64,000 nt of DNA from assembly GCA_947683425.1 (NCBI GenBank), contig CANTUQ010000003.1:1798001-1862000 (forward strand), read 5' to 3'. This DNA is from Excoecaria cochinchinensis. Lineage: Eukaryota; Streptophyta; Magnoliopsida; Malpighiales; Euphorbiaceae. Under the pieces are notes generated by a model. That model was not told where the DNA came from. It worked only from the letters and a program-made list of their open reading frames with translations, and did no database searches. Each line of letters starts with the position of its first letter. Position 1 is the stretch's first letter. This document shows positions 1 to 12,900 of the stretch, in pieces. Position numbers and translations under genes: made by a program.

Positions 1-318
1 AATTGTTTTATTGTGAGAATTTGTTATGGGCTGAATATAATGATATGTATGGCATGAGAAATATGAATAATAAAACATGAAAAGCATGTATTAATTAAAA
101 TTGTCACTCTGTTTGACCTTGTGGACGATTATAATTAAAATATAAAAATGTGATACGTGAATGATGTAGTGTATAAGAAGAGATAAGTTATGAGTATAGT
201 GTATAAGTTATTTAATAGTGGAATGTTAACGCCTAAGTGTGGTAGTGACAAAGAATACGATATGTGAAAAATCTGATATTTGTGAATTTCGAGGACGAAA
301 TTCTTTAAGGAGGGAATT
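1..318 (+). mobile_element. 3' internal end of gypsy element F (non-coding)
   Basis: AT-rich sequence with no open reading frame that ends in the landmarks of a chromovirus-type gypsy element. There is an inverted repeat AATTTCG-AGGA-CGAAATT at 285-302, then a polypurine tract AAGGAGGGAA at 307-316, directly before the LTR. The stretch from about 205 resembles, on the opposite strand, the non-coding internal end of element D (3430-3550), so F and D look like related elements that lost or never had pol here. The rest of F lies left of the window. Confidence 0.75.
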
Positions 319-1146
319 GTAACACCCCGAATGTACCCTAGAAGGATTTGTATATTTCTAGGGATTTTGGTGATTGAAACTATATGATTTGATGGTCAGA
401 GTGATTAGGTAGGAGAAAAGATATGATTAGAATTAAGAAAAAGGGTAATTTGGTGATTTTGCATACGTGGATTTCATTGAATGGAATAAATAACTACGAG
501 GGCTAAATTTTGAGAATGGATCAGTTATATGCCGAATGTATGTGAATTGTGGTGTCAGGTGTGCCGAAAGGACGAATTCGGTATTAATGCAAAAGTTTCG
601 GCAAGTGCGGCCAATTTCAAAATTGTAAGATATTAATTTGGGACTTAATTGAAGGGAGTAAGGATTTAATTGTTGGCCAATGTAAGAATTATATTTATGT
701 ATTAAGTTATTGTAAGATTAAAGGAGAGGATGTGGACTAAAAGTGATAATTGGACATAAAAATCTAGTAAGGACCTATAGAAAAGGGACAAGTGGCATTA
801 GAGATAGGATTGAAAGGTTGGAGTATTTAAGGAGAGAGAGAATGTGAGAGAGCAGATTTCTGCTCATCCCTCTCTCTTTTCTCACGATCTCCCTCTTCTT
901 CTTCTCTTCTTCTTCTTCTTCTTCTTCTTCTTCTTCTCATGCCACCCTCTCTCTTTCTTTGCAAGCCCCTAGCTGTGAACAATGGAATTTACAAGCTCAA
1001 GTGTTCTTAGTGAGAGATTTGAGATGGAAGGGTAAGTTATGAGTTCTAATTTCTAAAATTCCTCTTTGGTCAATTAGAAAACCTAAGTAATGTTATGTAT
1101 TTTTTGTGAGGAAATTTGAGTTATAAAACCAAAGAAAGAATATTGT
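319..1146 (+). repeat. 3' LTR of gypsy element F, truncated
   Basis: Begins TGTAACACCCCGAATG immediately after the polypurine tract. A CT-rich leader with a (CTT)n run at about 896-937 and a splice-donor-like GGGTAAGTT at about 1030 match the position of those signals in the other LTRs of this window. No LTR end, R-region hairpin or GGTGTTACA terminus follows, so the LTR is broken at about 1146, where another LTR-derived scrap and the copia relic begin. The right boundary is approximate. Confidence 0.65.
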
Positions 1147-1279
1147 TCACCCTATAGAAATTTTAGCAGCATTTCCCCTTAAAGTTATCTATCCTCCTAT
1201 AAAAGAAAATCATTTTGGCACTTCTAAAAGTCATCTTAATTTCCCTCATCTACAACTCAATTCAAACTCCAACATAAAG
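1147..1279 (-). repeat. scrap of gypsy LTR
   Basis: A short stretch similar to 7275-7420 (inside the CACTA element) and to 52735-52800 (LTR D). All share a block like CAGAGTTCCCCYTATAA followed by CAATTCAAACTCCAAC. This is seen by eye only. The homology to an LTR comes from the LTR D match. Orientation follows LTR D and is uncertain. Confidence 0.4.
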
Positions 1280-1869
1280 ACAAATCCCATCATCCATATG
1301 GTGTCTTTTTAAATCTCGAGAAAGGACAAATCCTATCTTCCATATGATGTCTTTTCAAATCTTGAGAAAAGACAATCAAGGACTTCTCCAAACCTATATG
1401 TCAAATGGTGTCTTTTTAATTGCCTTAGATGAAACTCGACTCAAAGTAAATGCGGCTGTTTTTAATGCGTAGCCCCAAAAGGATAAAGGAAGATCGGTTT
1501 AATTCATCATAGATCGAACCATATCTAGTATAGTTCTATTCCTCCTTTCAGATACACCATTCCATTGTGGCATGCCTAGCGTAGTTAATTGTGAAACAAT
1601 TCCACAATCTTTTAGATGTTCATCAAACTTTTGGCTCAAATATTCACCACTTCGATTAGATCGAAGTGCTTTAATATTTTAACCAAGTTGATTTTGTACT
1701 TCATTTTGAAAAGTTTTGAAAATTTCAAATGATTCATGTTTATGTTTCATTAGATAGACATAGCCATATCTACTAAAATCATCACTGAATGTAATGAAGT
1801 TCTAAAATCCTCTCTTGGCATTTAAGCTTAATGGACAACATATATCTGTAGTATTAATCCTAATAAGTC
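1280..1869 (-). pseudogene. Ty1-copia integrase fragment
   Basis: Reading the minus strand down from 1869 gives the copia integrase core: a TDICCP start, an ITFSDDFSRYGYVYLM block, and the GMPQWNGVSERRNRTI signature (revcomp of about 1550-1590), followed by LPLSFWGYALKTAAF. In-frame stops occur (GF*NF, LG*NI, MN*TD), and the part after KTPFDI is scrambled. A tandem duplication of about 46 bp lies at 1281-1370. Reverse transcriptase and RNase H are absent. The upstream half of the same gene lies at 53592-55064, and the two halves meet in frame across the D insertion. Functionless relic. Confidence 0.85.
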
Positions 1870-1874
1870 AATAG

Positions 1875-3423
1875 TGTAACACCCCTTACCCGTACATAGT
1901 AAACCATATAATAAATTGATCGATTTATGATTACAAGTGAAGGCTTCCATAGAACTAAGCACATCTGACTTAGAAACTAAGCCATGACCCTAGCTGCTGG
2001 ACAAAAAAAAAAAATTCAAAACATGAAAATTGAAGCTAGGAAGATTTTACCCCCAATTTGCATAACAACTGTGAGCTAAAAAACATCACTTTTAGCAAAA
2101 ATAATCTTCTAAACAATTGTTCTACTATGTCTTAGATTTCTAATGGTATCAATTTCATATCATTTCGATATATATACCAGGAGTTATGGCTACAACATTA
2201 TAGACTCTTTTAAAGCAACTTATAGGAAATAGAATTGTGTTCCAATTTTGAAACATTATTGGGAATGATAGACACACAATTTGATTATACTCTTTTCATG
2301 AAAGTTATTCTACTAGGTTTCTAGTTTAAGTAAAATTTTTATTATTAACATTTGGATCACTACAACGCCAGAAATTGCCCTGGGAAAAGGACATGCTATC
2401 ATTATTCGAGTAGAATAGATACACTAAAATTTGGGATCAATTTTGACTATCTTAAAGCAAACATTAGCTCACTACTATTTCTAAAGGAAACTTAGGTATG
2501 TGTATTAGATTTTCAACCCAGCAAAAACAATTGAATTGGGATCTCTCAAGCTCAACTTATACACAAAATAATCCCCAAAGGTCTGGCCGAATTTGGACAT
2601 AGTTTTCCCTTAAAATTCCATCTACCCAATTCAAACATTTCCACAACAACAATCAACACAACTCAACTCAACTCAAATTCACATATATCATCCATACACA
2701 TATTAAATTATACAATTTAATATAAATTGCATAAAACACATAAAATTCCCAAACCTCAAACTTGCTCCTTTATCTTTCAAGCTTGCTTCACCTTTGCTTT
2801 CTTTCCTCTTCTTTCTCCTCCTTGTGCTTTCGTTGGTTTCCCTCATAAAATTCCATATCATAAACTCATATCCATTCATAGTTTTATCTCTAAAGGATAA
2901 TAGAAGAGAAGAGGAGAATATATCAATTACTTACCTTATACTTAACCTCTTACACTAGAAATCCTAACTTCCTTTTGAAAGACATGAGCATGAGAGAGAG
3001 GTCAAGCAGAATTTTTTTGAGATAATTTAGAGAGGAAATGGCTGCCCTTTTTCTCCCTTATGATCGGCCAGCTATCGCCTTAAATATGGCCAATAAATTC
3101 ATCTTTATCCTAAGTTAAAGATGTTAACTTCCCATTAGTCCTTTTATTGATTTTTATTTACATTTCCTCTTTGATCCTCAACCACCTAATTAATCTTACA
3201 TTAACCATATAATTATTTCTATTTCATAGATTGATATACTTCATTTGAAATTTTATGCAATTTAGTCCATAGATGTTAAATTACCAAATTACCCTTGACT
3301 TTTCACTTAATACAGGTTATGCCCTTTACTGCACTTAACCATTCAATTACCTAATTACACATTTTCGGCCACCAATATGCCCTAGATATGTACAAATCCG
3401 TCTAGAGTACATTTTGGGTCATT
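1875..3423 (-). repeat. 3' LTR of element D, internally deleted
   Basis: The first 110 bp match 30938-31046 and the remainder matches 52150-53586. The middle of the LTR (R-region hairpin and intron-like part) is missing, with the join at about 1982 in a GCCATGACCCTAGC block. At its right edge the minus-strand start reads roughly TGACCCAAAATGTAC, a mutated TGTAACACCC-type terminus. A splice-donor-like ACTTACCTTATAC (minus GTAAGT) is at about 2930. Confidence 0.7.
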
Positions 3424-4443
3424 ATGTTTCTCTCCCCCTTAAAGAATTTTGTCTTCGAAATTCACTCAGGTCAGATGTCCATATATTATACTCCTTGTGA
3501 CTACCATTCAAATGTGTTAACTCCACATAATCATATAACATATACCATTCACATACTTTACTAATCCTCACCCTTATCCACTTTACATTTCATATAGCCT
3601 AATTCACCATCTATCATCTCAACATATTTATGCGCTACATTACTATCTCTTTTAACAATTATTTTTCAATCAACATAATGATAGAATCCATAATACAATT
3701 ATTATTGAAAATTAAATTCCACATATAAGAGAAGAATCTTGCCAAATCAATTATAACTCTCTTCATTAAATTACTTCCAGACTATTCATACCAATTTTTA
3801 TCATATCACTATTCAGAAACCAAACATGTACACTTCACATTTAAACCAATCTACACACACCATCTTATTAAACAATTCCCTGACACTTTAAACTTTCAGA
3901 ATACACTTATTACTTTCTCTATTTCATGGTACTTATTATCCATTAAGAACCTTAGTCACAATTTCTTGTATTGTTCTTCAAAATAATCTTTTCATATTAG
4001 CTTTGTCTACTCACCCTTTATACCTTCTTTAACAAACACTTTACTTTTTCTTAAAGTATACATTTTAACACCAAGCACTCAATGCACATCCTATCAGCTT
4101 TCTTTTCAAATAAGGCATATGTACAAATGCTTATCATTTATGAATAATGGATGTTGATGAAATGGATGAACGATGGTTCATGTATGCAAAATGACGCAAA
4201 TGCAGTTTATGCAATAACAATGCACATTTCCCATCCCTATGCTGCAACATGCTTATGTTCAAATAATTTCAATGAGATAACTGACAGGTGTACAGAGTGC
4301 CACCATATTCTCTTATAATTCATATTACTTTTAGTTTAAAAATATTTATAACCTTGCTTTTTGCTTCGCCTGGGATAGAACACCTATTCAAAACTTATCT
4401 TGTACTAAAAGGAATCCTTAATAGAGTCTTTTATAACATAATT
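3424..4443 (-). mobile_element. Element D internal 3' region, non-coding
   Basis: The polypurine tract on the minus strand is 3431-3442 (AAGGGGGAGA). Next to it at 3450-3465 is a decayed form of the AATTTCG-AGGA-CGAAATT repeat. The rest is AT-rich, with stops in every frame and no protein match I can recognise. It resembles window positions 205-318 on the other strand. Element A is inserted at its right end. Confidence 0.65.
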
Positions 4444-5077
4444 TGTAACAGCCGAAAGGCGGGTTAATTGTAAAATAGTATTTGTCTGGGTCAATTATTG
4501 GGCCAAGGTGAATTTTTATTTTGAGAATTGATAATATTGTATTAGATTATTGGATATAGCTCATCAATACGAGTCTATAGGCACAAATTTCAGGTCAATC
4601 GGAGTTCAAACGAGTTCGGTATGGTCAAAAAAGTGGAAAAGGGCAATTTGGGCATCTGGTGCAATAGACGGGCGTCTGTGGTGACAGACAGGCATCGGTC
4701 AGCTGAGGGACAAGCTTTCCATCGGTGAAGGGATGGCCAGCCAGTCTGTGGAGCCTTCAGATGGGTCAGATCAGCCCGGTTCGACCTATTTTGACCCAAA
4801 ATTTTACCGGACGATAACCTGAGCTACAGACCTTAGAAAAATATTCTAAAAATATGGGCGTGCTCGTATTGATGAGCAGAATCCATTGGTCTAAATAAAT
4901 TTATATTTTGATCACGGTGAAAATTTATTTACCGGACAGGTAAATAATTATTGGACTGACAAACAGTGTTCATTTGAGCTGAAATTTTGAGAGTAAGCTA
5001 ATAAAAATATGTTAGAAATTATAAAATCAAATTTGAGTGAATTTGAGGTTGAAAAGTGAGAATTTTGACTTAGGGTG

Positions 5078-5089
5078 TTATAAATAAGT
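5078..5089 (+). promoter_or_regulatory. TATA box of LTR A
   Basis: GTTATAAATAAG, the best TATA match in the LTR. It lies about 100-200 bp before a pyrimidine-rich leader (5185-5275) and a splice-donor-like GTAAGT at 5309. The same motif is conserved at 28685-28696 in the 3' LTR. Promoter role is inferred from position and motif. Confidence 0.5.
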
Positions 5090-6142
5090 AATTAATATTA
5101 GGATAATCTTTACCTAACTTCTACCTACCATTATTAATGGCAAAAGTTATTGTGGGAATTGCTGGAAATCCCACGTTTGTGCTTTGTTCTTCCTTTTTCT
5201 CAACCGTGGCTTATTTCCTCCATTTTCTCTTTATTTTCCTTTTGATTTTCTTCTTAAATCTCTCAAATTCAAGCCCTCAATTGAAATTAATTCCTTTTCT
5301 TTGAATTAGTAAGTACTAGACTTCTTTTGGGTAAGGGGTATAAGTTGAGGTACGAAAAAAAGTAAGGAATTAAATTGATTTGATGATTCAAATATGTTAT
5401 TTTTGATGCAGATAAGGTATTTATGTTATTAGATTGATGACTTAACCAAGAAATTGATGAATTTTTGGTTGATGGAATTTGGCTAATGTAGAGGAAAAAG
5501 GAGGAGAATGTAGCTCAAAGAAAAAGGGCAAGGAGAAGGAAGTTGTGGAGGCCTAGAGAGTGGTTTAAGGTTTGTGATTACCAAATTCACTGGTTTCCTT
5601 TAAAATTGCATAAATTTTAAGTTATGTTTAAATTGAATTGTATGACTTGTGTGTGATAAGTCAAAATTAACTTAATTATTGGGTTTTAGGATATTTGAAA
5701 TGAATGTTAAAATGTGTAACTAGGAGCAAATAACTTTGTAAGGGAAAATTTTCAAGAAGCCGAATAGGTTAAGATGGGATTCATTGAAATTAATTACTGT
5801 TTAGTGTTAATTAGTTATAATTATAAGTAAGTTATGACGAAAAGAAATAAATAAACTAATAAATGAATTAAATTGGAAATGACAGTATTGAGAATACATG
5901 GAACTTAATGAATTGTGATATGTATTTTGCTATATTCTGTTAATCTGTGAAAAGGATTGGCATTGATTTAATAAGTATGTTGAATAAGAGGTGAATGTAA
6001 AATAATCTGAATGTTTAAGTGATTTTTTTTCTTTGAAGAATTGAAATGAATGACTGAATAATTATGTTAGCATGAGTCTTTTGCCCTTAGTAATGTATGG
6101 TAGTGGGTCTAATTCATGATATAGTGGCTAGCTATAGGGATT

Positions 6143-6160
6143 CACTACAAGAAATTTGAC
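6143..6160 (+). repeat. Left terminal inverted repeat of CACTA element
   Basis: CACTACAAGAAATTTGAC. Exact inverted match to 15907-15924. Site of transposase cutting by family knowledge. Confidence 0.97.
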
Positions 6161-6870
6161 TATTTATGACGCAAAAAATTGTCATAAAAAATTCATTTTT
6201 CGTCGCTGAAAAGATAAGGTGACGATTTTTTATCGTCACAGAGAACGTAACGGTAGGCGCGTAACATTAAAGTTTACGTGACGATTTACTTTTTTGTCAC
6301 CGTAAGTATATTTTTTGTGACGAAAATGATTATCGTCATCTTTAGTTCTTACTTTTCATGACAAAAATTATGTCATAAATAAAATTATATTTCGTCACAT
6401 TATATTGTTTATCGTCACTAAAAATTGGTATTTTTTATGACAAATTTAAAATTCGTCACGAAATTTAATATTTTTAATGACGAAATTCTGTTTCTGATTA
6501 AAACCATTAAGCAATGGTTACGTAATTATTGTCATAAATAAATATAATTTTCGTCATAAAATATTTAATTTCGTCACTAAATCTAATACTTTAAGTGACG
6601 AAAAATAATTTCGTCATTAAAATAATGTGTATTAACGATGAATATAAATCGTCATATTACGTTACATTTTAGTGACATAAATAGGGATAAAAATAATTGT
6701 CACAAAAAATAGTTTGTGACAATTTTTTATTGTCATTAAATTATATTTTTTATTACAATATTAATATCGCAATTATAAACAGTATATCGTTATTTATGAA
6801 CTAATAAGTCGACAAATTATGATAAATATACTTATCATATATGCATTGTAGTAAAAATGACACATTTTAA
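6161..6870. repeat. Left subterminal repeat region of CACTA element
   Basis: Dozens of short direct and inverted copies of TGACGAAA / TTTCGTCAC and variants (GTCATAAA, CGTCACTAA), spaced roughly 15-40 bp apart, with no coding potential. In the En/Spm family such subterminal arrays are where the TNPA-type protein binds. That function here is inferred. Confidence 0.85.
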
Positions 6871-7269
6871 ATTTAATGTCATACAATCAATTAAATTTCT
6901 AAAGAAAATCTAATATAATGTATTTATTCAAATAAAAGGTTAATTAAAAAAAAACATACTGTCTAATACAAAAAATTAAATTTGCATTCTAATCAAGAAA
7001 TAAAATCTGTTGAAACTTCAAAATTTGCATCATGTTCCTGCAAAAAAAAAAATCTTATATTAGATAAAAAAATACATTTTCATGTAACACTCTTCATTTA
7101 TACACACTACGATTCCAACGATACTGCACGATTACTTGATTTTCTTAAACTACTCTTCAAATTATTGCGAAATTCAGGTAATTATTTTTTTTTATCCTTT
7201 CACTATGCCCATCTGCCATATAGCTATTTAGTTTTATTATTCATTCAATCAAAATACAAATATGTCACT

Positions 7270-7560
7270 TAATTCTACCGAAATTTCGGCAGAGTTCCCC
7301 CTATAATATTGCCTATCCCCCTGTAATCAATAAAATCTTGACACTTCAAATAATCATATATTTATTCACCCCACTTCAATTCAAACTCCAACACAAGTTT
7401 GCCCATCCTCCAAATTTAGATCCAATCTCACACACCATATCTTATAATATACTTATATCATCCAATTTCAGTACTCAATTCAATTATACAAAATACAAAG
7501 GTATAATATTAATACATCAAAACTATCGGCTAAAAATAAATGCACAAGTATCACATTGAC
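7270..7560. repeat. Gypsy LTR scrap inside the CACTA element
   Basis: Contains ACCGAAATTTCGGCAGAG followed by a CCCCCTATAATATTG block and CAATTCAAACTCCAACAC. The same order of blocks occurs at 1147-1279 and, more weakly, in LTR D near 52740. It lies between the left subterminal repeats and the 3' end of the Transposase_24 gene. It is either a small old insertion or shared ancestry of the 3' untranslated region. No clean ends were found. Confidence 0.35.
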
Positions 7561-7887
7561 GTAAATAAAAAAGAAGTTACACTTGTTACCTGAAAAATCA
7601 TAAATATTGCTATCAATTGAACAGTTTGGAATGAACCTAAATTAAAGAACTGCAAAATTAAAAATTACTAAAACATGAGATACCAAGCAAGTCAAAGAGT
7701 TTCAAAATCAAATACAAGTAAAACATACATAATCTTTACCATTTAAATTTGCCTATCAGAATAAAACAAGAAAACATAAAAACCAATGTAAAAATCTGCA
7801 ACTATTTTCAAATATTTTCAACTATTTTCATGTCATTGAACAATGCAAAAATAAATGCACAAGTATATAAAACTTACATTGGAGAAT

Positions 7888-9648
7888 TCAATCGACATTC
7901 ATCCCGTTTGATTTTAAAATGTCAAGCAGTTTATGGATAGTGGAATTCATCTCGCTTACTTTTGTCTCACAATCAGTCACCTGACTCTTAAGTATGTTCA
8001 CTTCTGACTGAGACTCACTCAACTTTTCTTGAGTATTAGAAAGTTCATTTTGAAGCTTTTGTGTAGCAATATAGTCCGATGATAATCGTCTTGAATGAGG
8101 TTTTGGACCATATCCAAGGCCTTTTATATAACCAGTACCAAGGCCAAGGACTTCTTGAACAATTTCATCTTCAGTCTTTTGAATATCTTGCTCATTATAT
8201 TGGTTTCGCTTCTCTATCATTAAATTCTATCACAAGAAATTAAAAAAAAAATAGAAATTATGTAAGTCTCAAAATAAACTAATTACATTACAAAACTTGT
8301 ATATTAATTACTTACCCAATTTTCGGCTGCTTGTTGAGATGACCAACCTTTTCGAATTGAATAATGGGTTTGCTTATAAAGATCAATCCTACCACATGGT
8401 TCGCCGTTCAATTCATGTTGAGACTATTAAAAAAAAATAATAATTAGAATAATCATTAATTCAATTAAGGTGAAATTTGCAAAGATAAGTTAACAAAATA
8501 CTTACAATTTCATGTCTGCGAACAGTAAAAGGCTTTCTACCAGATATATGAGGAGCTTTGACCTTATTTCTGTTTGAAGAATTTTTCACACTTTTGACCT
8601 TTATAAAATTATGAAATGTGAGCATTTGTCAAGAGAAATAAAAAAATTATTGAAATATATATTTACATCTTCATTCAAGACCATCTCATCTTTGCATTTC
8701 AAGACAATAAAACTAACTTAAAAATATATACCTTGAATTTCTCTGATGCAAAATGATCGCAAAGTTCTTTCCATTTTTCAGAATCAGCATACTTTTCAGG
8801 CTTGTTCATCTTAGCCTCTTCTACAGAATTAAATTTTTTGAAATACTGATGCAACCTGTAACGCTCTTGTCGAGTACTACTTTTGAACCTTTCTATCAAG
8901 CAATCTTTCACTCCTGGATCATCCATATTCACATCCATGTACATCTGCATGTATTCAAATTTTATATCTTAAATATGGAAGAGAAATAAGACAAATAATA
9001 ATATATCACAAAGATTAATATATTAATTTACATCCAAGTGGCGAAAGGCTGGATCTAAATCATCTTTCTTCAATTCCGACCATTTAACAGGTACTGAAAT
9101 GACATCTCGAGTCACAACTCCGATCTGACTTGCAAATTTTGCTGATGCATCTGTTGTTACTGGCCTTCCTATATCAGTATCCACATTAATCTTCATTTTA
9201 CTTCCTATAGTAGCCGCGGCCTTCATAAGATTTTTTCCCATAGTTTGTCCTCGAACCCTCTTTTTAGAATTAGTTCCTGTAAAATGAAATAATAAAAGTC
9301 AAATATATAGGCTGCCTTAAAATAATGCAAATAGCCTAACATATATCGCTAGTTCAAAATTTAAAATTCAAAACCTATGTTCAGTGAGGAACCATGTGGT
9401 GATTCTTCTAATGGAACAGGAGCACTTGAATTTCCTTGGTTAGGTGAGGAATCTACTGGTGATTCTTCTGTTAAAACTTGACTGCGTGTCTTTGTTGTGA
9501 TCTTTGAGGATTTTTCATTTTCCAATGAAGATATTTTCCTAGTACTTACATGATTCATCCTATCCAAGAGTCCTCTGATGCTTGAATGATTGGATGATTC
9601 AGCATGTCTCTTGAGGGTACCAGGAGCAATTGTCTTACCAGTAGCCAT
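7888..9648 (-). CDS. Transposase_24 (Ptta/En/Spm) family protein, TNPA-like, six exons
   Basis: Second gene of the CACTA element. Exons by GT-AG boundaries: 9648-9375, 9276-9032, 8944-8732, 8598-8506, 8423-8316, 8226-7888. Joined, they give 1272 nt, in frame throughout, 423 residues without a stop. Seen in order: a Ser-rich N terminus, KKRVRGQTMGKNLMKAA, a block with GRPV and FASQIG, a WKELCDHF block, the ISGRKPFTVRRHE block, GWSSQQAAENW, then YIKGLGYGPKP and a C-terminal heptad-like coiled coil. These are hallmarks of the plant En/Spm accessory transposase family (PF03004). It probably binds the TGACGAAA subterminal motifs and acts with TNP2 in the nucleus (family-based inference). It lies 3' of the TNP2 gene on the same strand. 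Splicing is predicted, not observed. Confidence 0.88.
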
Positions 9649-9905
9649 TATTTAACCTGTATGGATTTCGTCAATAAAAATGAATGAACAATTTGTGGTG
9701 AAAAAAAATAATATTAATAATGATTGGTTTTATCATATAAAATACACTATATTAATGGCAGATTTAAAAAAAATTAACATCCTTATTTAAAATGCAGCTA
9801 TGCAGAAAATAATTCAATTGATATTTGAAATTGATGCAAAAAAAGCCATAACATTTAAAACTGTAACAATGTAAGAGGTCCTAAATTATCACAACTGAAA
9901 GCCAA

Positions 9906-12900
9906 TCATATGATGCCATCATCATCATCTTCTTCTTCATCTTCATCATCTTCATCATCATCTGCATCACGATCAATTAAGTTGCCAGCATCTTCATCAC
10001 TATTACAATAATCAACCAAAGTATCATCTAAGACAACCTCATCATCATCTTGATTGTCATTAATGATATTTTCATTGCCATCCACTTTAGGGAGACTTGG
10101 GATTATCAATGAATCCAGGTCCTCGGTGTCTATATCCAATCTATTTAACACAGGGATTTCAGTGGTATCCACTTCGAGTTCTTCATCAATCCTATTCTCC
10201 TGGTACACTTCGTCTTCAATAACTTCATCTATATTTAAAGCTTCATCTTGGATCTCATCAATATCATAAATATGTCTATGTTGAAATGGTTGCACCACTT
10301 GCCATTCACTCCCTAACTTAGGATCATTGATATAAAAAACTTGTTTTGCTTGGTCTGCTAAAATATAAGAATCATTTTTGTACCACCTCCCATTAACTTT
10401 GACACTAGTTATACTCCCTTCCTTTTGAATCACTTTTTTTTTCCTACCAAGGTCAAACCATTCACACTTGAAAAGTATAACATGTTTGTCATTCACATAG
10501 TCTAGTTGAATAATATCAACTAATACCCCATAAAAATCTATAATTTCATCACCATGATTTCCCTTAACAGAAATGCCACTATTCTGACTTCTACGCCTGC
10601 TGTCACGTTCCTTAGTGAGAAACCTCACTCCATTCACTATGCACCCATTGTACTTCTTAACACACCTATGTGGTGCACATGAAAGTGCATACAAAGCTTC
10701 TAATACATTTGATTGTTCCTTGCTGTATAACTGTGACATCTAGACAAAGCAAACAAAATAATTTAGAGAGCTTGTTTGATTATATTTATATTTTAAATCC
10801 ATATTATGCTAAATACAAAGCTTACATGTTGACGAAACCATATTGGAAATTTCTCTTTGTGGGTTTGCTCAATGTTTTTACAGCCTTCTAACTGTAGTTC
10901 TTCTTTGTGCTTTCTAATAAAGAGAAAAGAAACTGTAAATTTTGCATTCACCTTAATATCATAGTCATAAGTTCATGTATGTACTTACTCAAAATATTGC
11001 TCAACTTCTTCACAATTTTGCAAGATGAACCACTGTGCCATATTGAATGTTTCATTTGATAATTCGATATATTTTGTTGCACCATAAGGTCGACACTTTT
11101 GTGAAAAAATTGATAGACCACCATCATTGCAAAGGTCATAATTTCGCTCATCACGATTAAAACGAGTTTCAATACCCTTCAAATACATAGAGCAAAAACT
11201 TATACACTCTTTGGCAATATAAGCTTCTGCAATCGACCCTTCTGGATAAGCTCTATTACGCACACTTTGCTTTAATTCACATAATGATCTTGTAAGAAAA
11301 AAAAAAGAAAAAGAATCTAATTATCGATGACAACTAAGAAATAAATAATGTCAATATTTTTTGACTTTTTATATTACCTTTCTGTAGGATACATCCAACG
11401 AAATTGAACCGGTCCACCAAGTAATGCCTCATTTGGTAAATGAATTGGTAGATGAACCATGATATCAAAAAAAGCAGGTGGGTATATCATTTCTAACTTG
11501 CATAAAATTAGACAAATGTCATCTTTCATTTTTTTCAATTCATTTCTATCCAACTTCTTACAACACAGACGTTGAAAAAAATCACCCAATTCGGCCAATA
11601 CACTACATACTTCCTTTCTTAAACTTCCACGAATGCCAACAGGAAGTATACGTTGTAAAAGTACATGACAATCGTGACTTTTCAATCCCGATATCTTGTT
11701 ATCACTTGAACTAACACATCGAGAGATATTAGAGGCATACCCATCAGGAAATTTCACAGATTGCAAGAACTCACAAAAATTTTGCCTTTCTTTCTTTTTC
11801 ATGATATAGCATGCAACAGGCATTTCATATTTTCCATTGTCCCTTCTCACCAAGTGTAGCTCTTTACGGATTCCCATGTCTTCTAAATCTTGCCTTGCTT
11901 TCAGAGTATCTTTTGTTTTTCCATCAATATTCAACATGGTTCCTAAAATACTCTCACAAATGTTCTTTTCTATATGCATTACATCTAAGTTGTGCCTCAA
12001 CTTCAACTTACTCCAATAAGGCAACTCATAAAATATGCTACGTCTCGTCCAATTTAATTCTTGTAAAGTGCATTTTCTCTTTCTATTAGTTAGATGTTTC
12101 CCGGGTGCCACAATAGTCAATTTTTCTAGCTGTCTTAACACTTCATCTCCATTTAATTCAATAGGTGCCTCTCTACCTTCTCTCTCACCATTAAACTTCC
12201 TACTCTTTCTCCAACTATGATTTTTTGGTAAGAACCGACGATGTCCCATGTAACATATCTTGTTGCGCAATAACTGGGAGCAAGTTTGATCATTGCAAAT
12301 TGGACATGCCATATAACCCTTAGTACTCCAACCCGATAAATCACCATATGCAGGAAAGTCATTTATAGTCCATAATACAACTGCACGCATTTGGAAACTA
12401 TTTTGACAAGAAACATCAAATGTTTCAATCCCTTCTATCCATAATTCCTTTAACTCTTCTATTAATGGCCGTAAGTAGACATCAATATCTTTTCCTGGGG
12501 ACTTGGGTCCTGGAATTAACAAGGACATCATAAAAAATGGTGGTTTCATGCAATCCCAAGGTGGAAGATTCAATGGCCATAAAATCATAGGCCACATACT
12601 ATATGTGCTACTTAAATTACCAAATGGATTAAAACCATCTGCAGCTAAAGCAAGCCTTACATTGCGAGGATCATTTGAGAACCAAGGAAACTTATTATCA
12701 AAGTCCTTCCAAGCTTCAGAATCAGCTGGGTGCCTCATATATTCATCATCAACACGCTTTTCATGATGCCAAACCATTTTCTTTGATATTTTATGGGACA
12801 TAAATAATCTTTGCAACCTGGGCTTTACTGGAAAGTACCGTAAAACTTTATGCGCTATCTTTTTTCCCTTCCCATCATTAATTTTCCACCTAGAAGTGCC

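Noticed and set aside
10054..10269. Ser/Ile-rich plus-strand open frame
   Set aside because: Antisense shadow of the acidic C terminus of the TNP2 exon.
10883..10913. Alternative TNP2 exon 3 acceptor at CTACAG/TTAGAAGG
   Set aside because: Joining there gives an immediate stop. The acceptor TTATTAG/AAAGCAC keeps the frame and the family pattern, so exon 3 was taken from 10913.
12503..12766. Plus-strand open frame of 87 codons
   Set aside because: Antisense of the conserved TNP2 core in exon 1.
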